From Rhizoclosmatium globosum (taxonomy: Eukaryota; Chytridiomycota; Chytridiomycetes; Chytridiales; Chytriomycetaceae): a DNA stretch of 64,000 nucleotides. Made by a program: the position numbers and the translations under genes. The stretch spans positions 1 through 64,000 of the forward strand of contig MCGO01000006.1 of the NCBI GenBank assembly GCA_002104985.1, given 5' to 3'. How positions within the stretch are numbered: position 1 is the stretch's first letter; every line of letters begins with the position of its first letter. This document shows positions 35,010-47,863 of the stretch, one piece after another. Below the pieces are notes generated by a model that saw only the letters and a program-made list of their open reading frames with translations, had not been told where the DNA came from and ran no database searches.

Positions 35010-35107
35010 TGGATCGCAGCAGCTTCAGTGACTGACCAGCAACGTCGCTCCCCGCAAATGGGGGTCTCTGTAGTCGCGCACAGACTGGATCAGAGTGGAA
35101 TTGTTGG
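35010..35107. repeat. Direct duplication unit B, copy 2
   Basis: Second copy of the unit at 34865-34964. Beyond it the sequence to 35230 has no gene that I can support. Confidence 0.85.
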
Positions 35108-35230
35108 GGGATGTATCGATTGGAATTGAGGGCGAACTGTAGGCCTCATGAGGTTTGTGTTTTGTTTTTGGAGAGGCATTGTCGGCGGCCTCCTCGTGGT
35201 CCTCTCTGGTAACGTGCTTCCTTTATGGAG

Positions 35231-35253
35231 CACGGCTAACTGGCCGACTATTT
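35231..35253. repeat. 23-bp direct repeat, copy 1
   Basis: The sequence starts CACGGCTAACTGGCCGACTA and is followed by TTT. It occurs again at 35837-35859 in the same orientation. The two copies flank the 3' part of the enoyl-CoA hydratase relic. Confidence 0.8.
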
Positions 35254-35367
35254 CTGATTTTCTTCTTAAGCCTTAACGTTGATTCTTCTCCGCCTTCTTC
35301 CAATTCTTGCGACACGATATAATTTTGAGATAAACGCGATGTTTATTGATATATCTATTCTTATTTA

Positions 35368-36041
35368 TCAAAAGTTCTTGAATACAGGATCCCTTCCTTC
35401 ACCAATTGCATCCAATCCTTCCGTCATATCTTCGCTCTTGTAACAAATAGCCTGTGTATCAGCCTCTCTCCACAACGCCCTTTCAATACCTCCACTCTGT
35501 GCTTCAAACCCGTTCCTCATTGTCTTGACAACTCCACGCACAGCAACAGGACTCGCAGCTGCGATTTTACGAGCAAGTCCTGGAATAAGTCCTTTGAATC
35601 ATGTACAGACAACACGAGCCCAAGTTCCTTAGCCTTCTGGGCGGACACAAGGTCTCCTGTCAGCAACAGACGCGACGCAGCTTGATGTCCAATCAAGTTT
35701 GGAAGCATAAATGAACCACCCTAATTGCAAAAGTACGTGAATCAAAAGCAAGGTACAAAAACACCGACAAATCCTTACCATTCCAGGCGTCAACCCGAGC
35801 TTCACAAAGTTAAACCCAATTTTAGCACCGTTATCTCACGGCTAACTGGCCGACTATTTAACCTTGCACAGTAGGAATGGTGGGAGCGCCACTGTGGCTC
35901 ATTGGTCGGATCTGCTCCTCCATTCGCTTCTTTGCAGAGGCTTGAATTTTGGGGCTTGCGGGGAAGGACGGTCATATTGGGCATATCATTGATGGTGGTG
36001 TACAATAAATTAGTTTGGTCCAAGCTTAAAACTTCAGCCAA
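35368..36041 (-). pseudogene. Enoyl-CoA hydratase/isomerase (crotonase) relic, 5' truncated and interrupted
   Basis: On the minus strand, segments of a crotonase can be read. KIQASAKKRMEEQIRPMSHS and GAPTIPTVQ lie at about 35955-35870. After a gap, AKIGFNFVKLGLTPGM ends at about 35778. An intron follows, then GGSFMLPNLIGHQAASRLLL and a C-terminus ending DPVFKNF at 35368. A one-base shift lies near 35592. The N-terminal half, with the oxyanion-hole and CoA-binding part, is missing: only about 60 bp separates the readable start from the Rpn12 stop. Where the second oxyanion segment should follow TVQG, the sequence is a stop-containing stretch of about 36 bp that includes the 23-bp repeat. Truncation plus replacement of a core segment argue for a dead copy. 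Confidence 0.65.
35837..35859. repeat. 23-bp direct repeat, copy 2, inside the crotonase relic
   Basis: Same 23 bp as at 35231-35253. It sits exactly where the conserved crotonase segment after TVQG is missing and brings in-frame stops. It may mark an insertion or recombination footprint. Confidence 0.8.
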
Positions 36042-36102
36042 ATACGTTTATTCAGATCAAGTATTCCTTTCTCGAGAAAACAGAGTGATAGGAGAAGGCA
36101 AA

Positions 36103-37231
36103 TTAAACTGAAACCATAGAGTTAGTTTGACGATACAACGAAAACGAATAAACTCACCAATTCTCTCCAACTCTCTTGCATAACTCAACGCATCACGAAT
36201 GACTTTTGGAGCTGGGATCTCCAACTTTCCAGCATCAGTAGCCTGCTGTGTGACAAACACGATAGATGATCCAGATACAGTCCACCCTCTTTGCGCCGCA
36301 AAGTCAGTCACTTCTTTGGCAGACTTGAAGTAAAGAAGAGTTTGCGCGTCTGAAATTGGGAGTCTTTCGTAAGCCTTTTCCGCACAGGATCCGATTTCGT
36401 TACTACATTCAGAAATAGTTAAGTACAGACACTCCTCCAGAACTTCGCGTAATAACAGTAACTCACCGAATGGTGCCCATCAGAATATCAATGAAAAACA
36501 AGTATTCCTCGCCAGGCACATTACTCTTGCTGTTCCAAACACGGTTATAACTTCCCTCCATCAAACTCTGTTCAACTGAAATTGGGTGCTTGATGTACAG
36601 GTTTCCAAGCTGGTCTGGGTCAATCTGTTCCAACTCCGTGTGGAATTCGGCAATACGGTTTTGGGCGAGAAGACGTAGGAGGTTGAGACCGAGGAGAGGG
36701 TATTGGCGTTGAGAAGCTGGGAGGGGTGTGGCAGTTGAAGCGGTATAGTATGTTTTGAGCTGTGAGATGTAACGCTCAAAGGCTGGGATATCGTGAGATT
36801 TTATTGCGTGTTGAGCACCGAGTTCGAGGATTTCTCCTGTTTTTTGATATAAATGTCAGATTGGAGGGATTATGCTGAAAAGAGGACGCGTACTGGTTAA
36901 GAGAAGCTCCTTTTGAGAGGCGGTTGGTTGGAGGAACGAGAGTTGGGTCAAGTGAAGCTGATGACCAAAGTGATGGACATGTCAGTCATTGTCTTCGAAG
37001 AAATACAGAGAAAGAACGTACCTTGAGGGTTGATAAATGCTGGCCACACTTCTTCAAGTCTGGAGTTGCAGCGCTAAAGTCCTTCTTGAGGGTCTCGAAG
37101 AGGGCCACGGCTGAAGACAAAGACGGTTTAGTTAAAATGGCAGTGAAGGTGGGAGGGGACCTTGAGAGTAGTGTGGGGAGGAGGAGGAGGTGTTGATGGT
37201 GTTTGTGGTGGTGTGTAGGGCAACGCGTCAT
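36103..37231 (-). CDS. RPN12: 26S proteasome regulatory subunit Rpn12 (PSMD8)
   Basis: A lid subunit of the 19S proteasome particle. Visible segments in order are ALFETLKKDFSAATPDLKKC, HLTQLSFLQPTASQKELLL, LELGAQHAIKSHDIPAFERY, LLGLNLLRLLAQNRIAEFHT, YIKHPISVEQSLMEGSYNRV, EYLFFIDILMGTIR, CAEKAYERLPISDAQTLLYF and KVIRDALSYARELERIV, which ends at the stop 36103. Introns are supported at 36108-36157 (which restores the typical ERIV end), 36403-36466, about 36837-36893 and 36958-37021, and another lies in the N-terminal part (about 37111-37160). The first exon is not certain: the frame that fits the second exon lacks an ATG, so the start near 37231 needs a shift. It is otherwise full length and well conserved. 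Confidence 0.85.
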
Positions 37232-37544
37232 GGTCTCGAAAAAGAGAATCGGTTGGCGGAAGAGTCCAGGGCAGACAGGTGATGAATCGCTTGTTTACTT
37301 GAATAGATGCAATTGGTGAGAGACGCGGGGATTTGGTTTCAAGTGGGATTAGAGTGGACGGTGTGTGTTGTCGTGAGGGATTCCACGTGCTACTGATTTG
37401 GATACTTATGCTGCAGCTTTCATGTGGCTCTTATCCAATCATCTCGCTCTGACTGTGCTCATGGGGGTAACGGGCAGGCAAGACTCACTTGAATCCAGAG
37501 TTACTGCCATTTGTTTGATTTTCTTTTCTCCAACCAACAAAGCA

Positions 37545-38044
37545 ATGTCATTTCTCTTCTCTCGCCTGTCGTCACTCTCGTCATCAATCGCATCAACGTC
37601 ATTCGCCCTTGGTTCGCAAGTCAGGGCGTACAAGCCGCACACGCCAACGCCGCTCGCAAACAGAAACACGGGCCGCTCAGTCCCCGTCCGAGGCATGAGC
37701 CCGTCGTTCGCCTACTTTCAGCTGAAGGAGATTCTGACAGAGAGCAAAGTGAGGGAAACGTGCGGTACCAGGAGTGGCACGAGAGGTTCGTTGGTTGTTG
37801 TTCACGGTGAATGAATGAAGGGAAGGGGATCTGATCGTGATGAGTACAGCAAGCCAGACAAGCGACGAAGAAAGAGAAAGCAGGCTGATTGGAGAAAGTA
37901 CATGGAACACGTCAAGAGCCAAGTTGTGTTGGCCAAGGATCTTGCATTGAGGTTTGTACTCTTTGTTCATGTCTATCACAGTTACTCAAGAGCATTCATT
38001 CATGCAGAGAGAAGATTGACCGTAAAAACTATGTTGACATCTGA
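37545..38044 (+). CDS. Mitochondrial small-subunit ribosomal protein bS21
   Basis: The ATG at 37545 opens a Ser/Arg-rich N-terminus (MSFLFSRLSSLSSSIASTSF) fit for mitochondrial import. The bS21 core is FAYFQLKEILTESKVRE, then, after a one-base shift near 37758, VRYQEWHE. An intron at 37786-37849 joins to SKPDKRRRKRKQADWRKYM, the basic bS21 tail. A second intron at 37952-38007 leads to the end LREKIDRKNYVDI at 38044. The protein is about 120 residues. The family binds 16S-like rRNA in the mitochondrial small subunit. Confidence 0.72.
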
Positions 38045-38124
38045 TTGTGTTGTTGCAATAAAGGAAATACATCAAACTTAGTTTATTTGTTTTCCAGATT
38101 GAGTGACTACCTCCACCACCTCCA

Positions 38125-41100
38125 ATGTTCCAGTCGATCCTGAAGAAGGTCAACGAGAACATTCCGGCGGATCTCTCGTCGCAAATTCTGAGCCAAGCAT
38201 CGGCGGCACAGACGGCGATCGAGGCGGCGGCGGGGCGGCTCACGGCGACAACGACGCCAACATCAACACAACCACAAGTGCAACAACAGCCGCCCTCCAA
38301 TCCGACCCACAATCACTCCCTCAAAATCATCTCAAATCCAACGACCTTCCCTCTGCCGCCGCGGCTGCTGCGACCGATGCGGATAGTGCCGCAGTTGCTG
38401 CTGCCCTCGACCGCTCTCGTGCCGCAACAGAACAGGTGCGATAAAATATACTCTAATTTAAAGCGGGCTTACCGGTCAATCCTGTAATGTGTCAATAGGC
38501 TTTGATTGAGAACGCCAATCTCAAAAAACATACTACAAACCTTGAGGCTCAACTAAAGGACCTTCGACTGAAAGCAAAGCTGAAAATAACGCAGTTGCAG
38601 CGGGATCTGGATGCTGCGAAGGGCAGCGCCGGCGCGTCTACACCTACTGCCGATTCCACAACGGCAACTCCTCAAACGACAGCTCCAGCATCGCCACGAA
38701 AATTGATTCGCGGAATCCTGTTGATGTCGAAATGATTGATCTTTGCAATCTAAAGTGGAGTCGTTGAGACACGAATTGGAGTCTCAAAAGCTGCTCATGC
38801 AACCGCCCTTGCCGCTGCAACTTCATCAACATCTTCAAATAACACTCAAATGGAGGAGGCGGTACAGAAAACAGAGCTCTATTCAAAAGTCAAGTGGAAT
38901 CTCTCCTTGAGGAAAGAAAGGTCTATTAGAACAGATAACTGTGGCTCAAACAAGCGTACTCGATATTTCGGCTCAAAAGCAAAAACTGGAGGACCGCGTG
39001 ACGAAACTAGAGTTCGATGTTTCTGGAAAGGACCAGCTCATAGCATCGCTGAAATCGGAACATCAGAAACTGCAAGATAAACTCAAAGAGTCTGAATCTA
39101 CTACCGCGGCTCATAGGAAAATGTTGGAAGACCGAGTATCAGAATTAGAGGCTGTTGTGGCAGAAAAGATGTGTGTTGACATCCTTAAACGCGGACCACC
39201 AGTCCATCCAATCCAAACTCAAGGAAACCGAAATTTTGCTTGCAAAAGAAATTCAACGCGGGATCGACTCAAAAGAGGAATTGGAAGGCGTTACTCTCAG
39301 CAAAGACATGGTTTCAGCACGGTTCAGGCATTGACAGAGTCTACAGATAAATATAAAGTGGAATCTGAAGCGACTCTTGTGACGCTCAAAAGTGAATCGG
39401 CGAAACTGGAAGGAAGGGTTGCGGAATTGGAGGAATTAGTTATAGTCTTGAAGTCAACAAAACCTGCAAACCCATCCTGCATCTGCAGTACCGGTTCCAG
39501 GCTCACCAAATTCAAAGAAAGCAAAGAAGGCTGCGCGGCGGCGGCCGCCGGCCGCCGCTGCTACCCTCTCCGTCTCAGAAGTCAACTCAACGCAAGAAGA
39601 CCCAATGAAGCTCCTGAAGCAGCAATCTCTGAAAAACATAACCTCCAAACACACTAACAGCAGCTCAAGAATCGTCGGTATCCCTCCAATCAAAACTCGA
39701 TGCTCTGACTCTCCAACTTCAAGCCTCTGAACTTGCTGCCTCCAGTACAACTGAGAAGCTTACACAATCAGAGGAAAACCTTCATGTATCGGCTAAAGAG
39801 AAGGAATCATTGGAGGCCAAGAGTGAAGAATTGCGTATGTTGTTGTTCAAAGAAAAAGAACGCGTTTCAGAACTGGAAGGGCGAATCCAATTGATCCAAA
39901 AAGAGGCGGAGGCTAAAATTAGTGGATTGCAAGAGAACTGGACACTGCCAAGTTGAAGGTTTTGGAGGTACGACAGGCTGTTGCCGAAGAACGTGGTCGA
40001 AAAAAGAGTGCGGGTCCTTCCATGTCAAGAGCAACAAGTCCTGTACGTGGAGTTGATGAAGCTTTGGAGGCTGAGAAACGGGTTATTGAAGTACTTGAAC
40101 GGTTGAAGGAGGTTCAAGAAGAGGGGAACGTAGAGTTGACGATGTTTTGGGGCAGTTGAAAACGAAGGAAGAGCGGTGTGAGGAGCTTGAGGCTGTGGTT
40201 GCTAGTTTAAAGGACAAGTGTAAAGGTTTGGAGGGAGAATTGAAAACTTGACGAAATCTTGGAAGATGCGTCTAAACTTGCTGCCGATGCTGGTGACGTA
40301 TCAGCACTAAAAGAAGAGCTTGAAACTGCGCGATTGAAAGTGGTGGAACTGAGTTCAAGTGGAAGACAGCGATCTGTGGTCTCGCAGCAAGCAACAGAGC
40401 AACAAATTGCTGAACTGAACAAGCGTATTGTTGAATACCAAGTTCAGGTGAAGGAGCTTGAAGATGAACTCGAAGAAGCCGTAAGCACTTTGAACGCGAA
40501 AAGTTCAACGGATTTGTCTATTCAGAAGCAACTTCAGGAGGTTTTGGAAGCAAAGAAAAAGCTTGAAGGACAGTTGGCAAATAGTCTGAGTGAAACTTCG
40601 ACGCTGAAAGAAGTACTTGCACAGAAAGATCAAGATTTGGCTGAAGTACAAAACAAATTGGCTGCTGTAAAGGATGCTGAAGGAGGTCGTGCGTTCTCAG
40701 TGGATGAGCAAATTATGGATTTGAAGATTCAAATTGCCAATCGTCAGAAGGAAGTTGTTGCACTCAACGATGCCTTGCAAAAATCCAAAAGTTTGTTTCT
40801 CGGTTTTTTATCGGCACCAATACTTACTGCGCCTCTTAGCCGAGTCTGACCGTGTTTCTAAAGAGAATGAGGAGAAGATTCGAAAGCTGAAAGGGCTCTT
40901 GGGTCAAGCGAGTAAATCTCTCCAAGAGTCAAAACGGGCTGTTGCCGAAAAAGACGATGAATTGGAGAGACTCCGGTCAGAATTAGATACCCTAGAGCGA
41001 ACCTGCAATGAACTGAAAGCGATGGATTCGGAACATAAGAGTGCTATCGATAGGCTATTGATTGAAGTTCAGGACGAGAAGGAAATTGCTGCGATGAAGA

Positions 41101-42485
41101 CTGATGAAATTGTGAGGATGGCTTTGTCGTGAAATATCTTACTGACCCGTCCTTAAATGTAGGAACGTCAATACAATGAGCTACAAGTGGAATTGACGCG
41201 GGTCAAGTCAGAATTCCAAAGCTATAAGGTGAAGGCCCATACCGCACTCCAACAGTCCAATACCAGCGCATTTGAATCCAAAATTGTTGAACTGGAGGAA
41301 ATTAATGCTCGTTTAATGCGTGAGAAACTGTAAGCTCTTTTATTTATATCTTAAATCTTTCTAAATGATGTTATAGAGAAGCGAGACAGGAAGCCATTCT
41401 CTTAATGAACGGATGGAGCTGACTTCGACAGAATTAAATACCGCTCTGGACCAACTAGTGGCCTTCGAAACTCAACTGAAACGATATGAAGGATCCTCCA
41501 AAGAACTCGCGCTACTTCGCCACGAAGTCGAAGCCTGTAATCGCCGAATTGAGCTGGAAAAAGAACTTCACGCCGAATCACTTCGCGCTAAAGACGCTCA
41601 ATCAAAGACCGCTATCGAAAACCTGAAGCAAGATATGATTCGAGATCAGCAGTTACTTCAGAACCTGATTAATCAGAAGGACTCTGAAATCAAAACGTTG
41701 AGAACAGTCTTGAGACAATTGGTGTTGAGTTGCAAACTGCCAGAGCTGAGGCCAGCAAAGCTGTTGTGGAGGCTGAGCGGGCGAAAGCTGCAGCTGCACA
41801 GGCGACCGCAAGAGCTGCTTCTGGAAACTTTGCCAGTGTTTTAGCCGCTGCGGGAGGTGCTAGTGCCACTGTAGCGTCAAGTCCAGCTGGTTCTGGGGTG
41901 TTCGGATCACTCTTCTCTTCTGCGGCTGTTGCTCCAAGCCCAATTTTACCATCAAGACCAACTATTTCTTCTCCAGCTTCCTCACGCCGAGAATCTGTTT
42001 CACTGAATCATAATACACGCGAGACCTTCGCAGATTTATTGGGGAAGACTTCAATAGGTTCAGATGTGGCTGTATCAGGAAGTGCGGCAAAAGAGCGAGA
42101 GCTCCTGATGAACTTTGAAAAAGTTTCAGAGCTTTTGGCTGAAGCGGAAGAGGAGATTCGGAGACTTACTCAGCAGGAACAGGTGCTGAAAGAAGAGATT
42201 CGAAAAAAGGAGAGAGCGGATATGCGGGAAGAGCTGGTAAGAGAGGGATGAAATTTGCGATTGTTGTAACTCATCTTATCTTCTCAGCTTGTCAAGAAGC
42301 AAAATGTGGAATACCTCAAAAATATTATCTTGTCGTTCCTGGAAACAGACGCAAAAGAACAGCTATTACCTGTTGTGACGAAAGTTCTGGAATTATCACC
42401 TGATGAGGTCAAGAGAATCAAGAGTTCATTAATGGGAATGGAAGAGGAGAAAGTGAGGGCAGCAACCAGTTTTGGATTCTTTTGA
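38125..42485 (+). CDS. GRIP-domain golgin, long coiled-coil protein
   Basis: The start is MFQSILKKVNENIPADLSSQ at 38125, typical of golgins. A first intron lies at 38436-38498. Beyond it come about 1,000 residues of Glu/Lys/Leu-rich heptads with few breaks (for example NLEAQLKDLRLKAKLKITQL and QLEELVIVLK-like stretches), interrupted by a Ser/Pro-rich linker at about 41840-42010. An intron at 42237-42297 precedes the C-terminal GRIP domain: QNVEYLKNIILSFLET, then KEQLLPVVTKVLELSPDEVK. GRIP domains bind Arl1-GTP on the trans-Golgi, and the coiled coil tethers vesicles. The frame is broken at many places (about 38290, 38755, 39160, 39700, 40130, 40250 and 41400), all within coiled coil that continues in the next frame. 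The stop is at 42483-42485. Confidence 0.72.
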
Positions 42486-42545
42486 TACTTGTAAATGAAA
42501 GAGGAAATAAAAAAGCATTTGAAAATATAACATCATCGATAGCCC

Positions 42546-45500
42546 TTAGCTTCTTGATTTCAAATTGGCACCCAAAGAATCATCAGCCTCCTCATCATGA
42601 ACATTGCTATTTTCACCCAACCAACTCACGTCGAACGAAATACGTACACTACTCTTTGCCAAGTAAGCCATCGTACCTTCGTTTCCTTCTTGAGCAAGGT
42701 CAAAGAACAAACGACGGGCAAAACGCTCATTCTTTTCAAATGACAAGTCGGAGCTTGATCTGATTTGCTGTTTGTGGCTTAGATTCCAAGCTCGTCACAA
42801 TGCAGCCACAGCAGCGCAGACTGGTCTCCAACCCAACGAATCCAGAACTGGGACACGGCGTCACGAATAATCTTCATCAGGTCAAGTGGTCCAGCATTGA
42901 TTTGGATCTCTGGATTTCTATCGGCAATGCGAGACACAACCATCAAACATTCGACTGCAATTTGACGTTCAGCAGGATCACGAATTACGTCCAAGTATGA
43001 TTCTACTTGTAAAGCAAAGTTGAGCTCTTCAGGAGTCTTCTCACTAATTGTTGGGTCGCGAGGCAAAAACTCTCGTCCAATAATGATTCCATGACATTTG
43101 CTCAAGACCTTCCAGACTTTGGGGTAGAATTCAGGAGGAACTCTGTTTAATGCTCCGTCATTCTTGCGACGTCTTAACCATCTGCCATTGGATGGCATCA
43201 TCATATTGGCGGCAGCGCCTGAAGAAAGGCCCTTCATTTGGCTGTTGGATGGATACGATGCTAGTACTTTCTTGCGTCTTGACACTAGGTCAATGGTGCG
43301 AGAAATAGTTGCAGTAGGGCCAACTTTCGCTGGACTGTGCGCTTCAGGCATTGACCCAGGTTCTGCTCCCTTTTCTCCAATCAAGCACCATGAGTCTCTG
43401 TAACCAACATCCCGAATCTTTGCAGATCCAAGAGATTCCAATGCAATTTTGGCAGCTGGAGTCAAGTTCTCTGTACAATCATCCTAAAGGAATTTGAGTA
43501 TGAGAGAGTGATGAAAGTTTAAACGAACCTTTGCAACAACAATCACAATACAGCCTGGGTCCACCCATTCAATCATTTTCGTCAGTTCATATGACTCTTC
43601 AGCTGAGATGTGCGTGTCAAATGATGCAGATTCAATGATAGCACCATCAAGAGGATCAATCACAGCAACGTTCAATCCACGACCAAATATAGCGGGCAAA
43701 GGCGTCGAGCTACTATCTCTCGCCAAACTAATCTTGGCAAAGTTTCCAGCACTGAATCCTGCTGATTGTGCGGAAATAACAATTTGAGATGGGAGCGCAA
43801 CACCAGAAGTAGCCATTTTCACAACGTTCTTGGAATCCAACTCAGCGTCCTGGCCCTGCATATTCCTCCATCTGTATGACGTTGATAATCCGATAGAAGC
43901 GTCCGCAGAAGTGTTTGTCTGATCACGCGCTGACAAAACCGTGTTGAGAAGCATCTTCATCTCATATGGACTCAATTGCATCATGAACTCAACAGCTTCT
44001 TCTTCATCACATCCTTTCAACCGAGAAATTTCTTCTCTCATAGCAATGATGAAGAAGTACGTACGAACTCGTTGAATACCATCAAACATGGAAGCTTGAG
44101 AACGGATCATAGAACCCAAATATGTCAAGATTTCTTGCACCAACGGCGCCTCACGAACGTCACTTGCACTTTCATAGAGAATGAGCTTATATTGTAGTGA
44201 TGGAAAACAACTCACCAATGCCTGTAAATTAATTCTGAAAGGGCTTCTGGACTCAATGGATTTGTGATGAAAAACTCATTGTTTCCGAATCCGATCGCGA
44301 CAGGTTTTCCTCGAATCAGAAGATCCGCAACGTTGATTGTCAAAGAGTTGACCATCTTTTTCAAAAGTCCAGCAACTTGGCGAACAATTGACCATTCTTT
44401 CATCTGCATCGCTTTCACATATACTTCCTCCAGCAATGATTTGATGGTTCCCAAATGGCTTACTCTGTAGTCCAAACCACAACACGAATACAAATCTGGA
44501 TTATGCATTAGGTCACTCAATAAAGAACGAAACACTTACAATGCAGAAGATCAATTTGATCATAAATATTACTGGATGCGTCCAAAAGCTCAGTGGCAGC
44601 CTCAATGTGAGTAGGATCATTCAACGTCAGAGTCAAAACTTCATGTGGAATGCCATTCTGACTTCCAAGCTTGCTATCTTCAGGGGTGTTGGTCTTACTC
44701 CAACCAGTTGTTCCATTTGAAATCTTGGCAAGAGGTGATTGGGCGTTGCTTTGGCCGTTGCTGTCATTCAATCCTTGGCTTGATGTCTTTTTCATCACAG
44801 ACTTAAGGTTTGCCATATCGTTGATATCAAACGTATAGCTACTACGACGAGTGCCGTCGTGAGAGGATTTTTCCAGAACATCATTAGATCCGGACAAGAC
44901 TCCAAGTCCTCCACGAGCCGCAGCTCGATTTGAAGAAACTCCACGCATAGGGGAAGCGTCGTCACGGTTCATTTTGTTGGCTACTGATGGACCAAGCTCT
45001 AATTTGTCCAATAATTCGATGTGTTCCTTCAACTTGAAGTTTTCTTCATATGACAAAGGGTCTTCAGTGTAGTATGGACTCTTCAACGGACTCTTTGTGA
45101 TGGATTGTGAAATGAAACTACTCATATCACCAGACGATTTTCTTCTCAAGCTACGGCCTCTCACTGGCTTTGGCTTCTCGTTTGTCGGCGTTGGAGCTCC
45201 GTTTGGAGTTTCAGTTTGCAACTTGCGAATTTCCGGTTGATGCCATTCACCCTTCAACACGGAATGCCAATCCTCTGTTTCTCCCACAGAAGAAACCAAG
45301 AAATCAAGCGACTCAATACAGGAGGAGTTGATCATCTCACTCAGTCGTCCCACTCGAACTCGTACGCCACCGCACATTCCAGAGCGCAGAGACATCATAA
45401 AGTTCAACAGGTTCCTTTTGCTGTCTCTGTGATTGTAGCGCCATCTTTGAGTCTCAGAGGGGTCTTTTGAGGACTTGAGTCCACCCAACATTTCTCTTGT

Positions 45501-47798
45501 CAGCATCACACACAATGTTGGTCGTCCAGGGTACCACCAGTGATTTTTCACGAACGCCAACTCTTGTTCCAAAACACTGACGACTGTTCACAGGTTTTAG
45601 GTCTATGGTTCATACAACAAGGCACTTACGGTAGTTATTGTCCGAGACCAAGTAGAATTCTTCTTTGTCCATGAAGTGAGGAAGGAAAGCATACATTCGA
45701 CCTTGACAGCGATAAAGCTTGGAAGTACTTAATGTTCCGATTGGACGTTTTGGCCTACCAGACAAACCCTTTCAAAAGGATTAATGCCAAAGAGCCTAAC
45801 CAAGACAAACTTACAAGCTTAGTATTCTCTCCCAGCGACAAATAAGCATCTCTCAAAGCAGATGGTGGGGAAATTGTTACTGGAGCACACGTGTCAAGGG
45901 TTTGGGTTTCAAGTCCGAAAGATGCCAGCTTTGCTTGTAGTTCAGGACTTTCGGCCAGCAATACAATTTGCACCACGACTTCTGAACCTTGCTTTGGTCT
46001 GAATGGTAGCAATCGACGTCCCAACGGATCCAACTCTGCAGGGCTCAACAAATCTTCTTGAATCAGTTGACCCAAAATGTAGAGCGACTGAGCCCACACG
46101 AGAGGAATATTCTCGTTGGCAATTCGCTTGACGCTTCCATGATTGGACTTTTCTTCGGCAATCTTATCCCTTGGAACGATATAAAGTTCTGCCAGAACTT
46201 CAGTCGCTGTCTCGTACAATATTTAAATCAAACTTACCAGGTACTAGCTTGGTTCCGGTGGGCGGGCGGTTGAGAGGTGCACGCACGACAGATGAGCGTC
46301 TTCCGCTCACGGAAGCGCGACCACCCTGTGAGTTGCGAATTTTTGAGGCAACATGGGGATCAACATATTCCTCAGGTTGTCTGAATTTGGTTACAGTGGA
46401 AGACTCTACAAGGAGAGGCTCCAATAAGTCTCGGTATTCCTGCACTTGCTTTCCATCTTCACGGAAGAGTCCATCAAGAATCATGTACGTGTAGAAAAGA
46501 GGCCACTCGCATTCAATTCCCTCAAAAATCTTCAATTCATGGGGATCATAGTGCAATCTGATCTTTTCTTAGTTGTCACTTTTCAAACACATCAACTGAC
46601 CTTGTGGTGTCTTCAAGCAAAGTTTGATGTCCATCTCTCAAAAAGCGCTTGAATCCATGCAGCCCACCAAGTTTCTTCACAATCTCGTTTCTGGTACGAG
46701 TGATAAGCTTGCTGTCGCTCACAGCGAAGGCTGGAAAGGAAATGACTGCGAGTACTGCTGCATCAACTTCTTTCGAATTCGATTCTCTTGGGAGAGCCGA
46801 GTGCAGTGTGGTGTAGTTTCGAGTAATTTCATCAGGAAGGACATGAATAACAGATGATGGACCGCCGCGTGCTCCAAACAGATTTAAGCCGTTAATCGCT
46901 TGCAGAGCTGCGACGACCATTCCAATACTGGATGAATTCAATTCTGGAGTACCGTGATTCATTTTGTTTCCACGTTCCCAAATACCATAATCAGGAGTGC
47001 GATATGCGCCTATAATAAAATTAACAAACTAAGTGGAATCGAATAGCCTACGTTCGATGTAAAACACAAGGTTCTGGATAAAATGGACTTCATCCATGGT
47101 GTAAATCACCAATGTTCCTGCTGCTGTCATTTGAGCCAACGAAAGCAAAAAGAGACTGGTTGCATCAATCTGAAGATGTCCCCATTCCCTGTCTCCAACG
47201 ACAGTATCTCCTGTTGCAGTGTTGAATCTTGCAGAAAAAGGAGGGTTTAGCGATAAGGATGTGCAGTTACACCAAAGACCACTCACTTTGCATGAAGAGC
47301 ATGTTCGACAGACTGAGAGTTTTTGAAAAGCTCGACTTTGTGTGCCTGACGCATATAGGCAAACAAGATTCCCCGCATGCATTTTATCGTGGCATGCTCG
47401 AGTTCATCTACCCCAGCTTTCAGTACATTTCAACCTCAGATTCAGCAGTAATAGTCTCACATGCTCGTCCTTCGTCATCGTCGATACGCCGATAAGCAAG
47501 AGCAAGACCCCAAGCCGCCATAATAGAGTACACGTTGTCTCTGTTGACTGGATAAGCTCACTTAATCACGCAAATGAACGCACCGAATCCATGCATCTCT
47601 GTAATCGCCGTGAGTGGTCACAGCCACGGACGCGGGAATCTGTGGTTAGGATATCAGTTGTTCCATCCTGTCAAGGCATCTTCAGGCGAATGTTGTTACC
47701 AAACCCGTCGCAGGATTCTGACGCGAAAGAATGATGGCTGATACTTCATGGTAGTACGTGTCAAGGCGGTCCTTAACGAAACGTCGACTGGAAGGCAT
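42546..47798 (-). CDS. Phosphorylase b kinase regulatory subunit (alpha/beta type) with inserted ILEI/FAM3-like domain
   Basis: Starts at 47798 ([19 protein letters not shown]) and reads in order: [142 protein letters not shown] and [13 protein letters not shown], the full PHK-alpha/beta landmark set. It has many short introns, for example 43484-43528 and 47539-47580. Between the middle region and the [13 protein letters not shown] block lies a domain of about 140 residues (about 43810-43340) with [52 protein letters not shown]: the ILEI/FAM3 fold signature. A frameshift near 42790 separates the last segment. In animals the subunit controls glycogen phosphorylase kinase. The role of the insert is unknown. 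Confidence 0.82.
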
Positions 47799-47863
47799 CA
47801 GACACTGACTTGACTTGTTGAGAAAAATTGTTATGGCTGATATTCATGATAACAGAAGGAACA

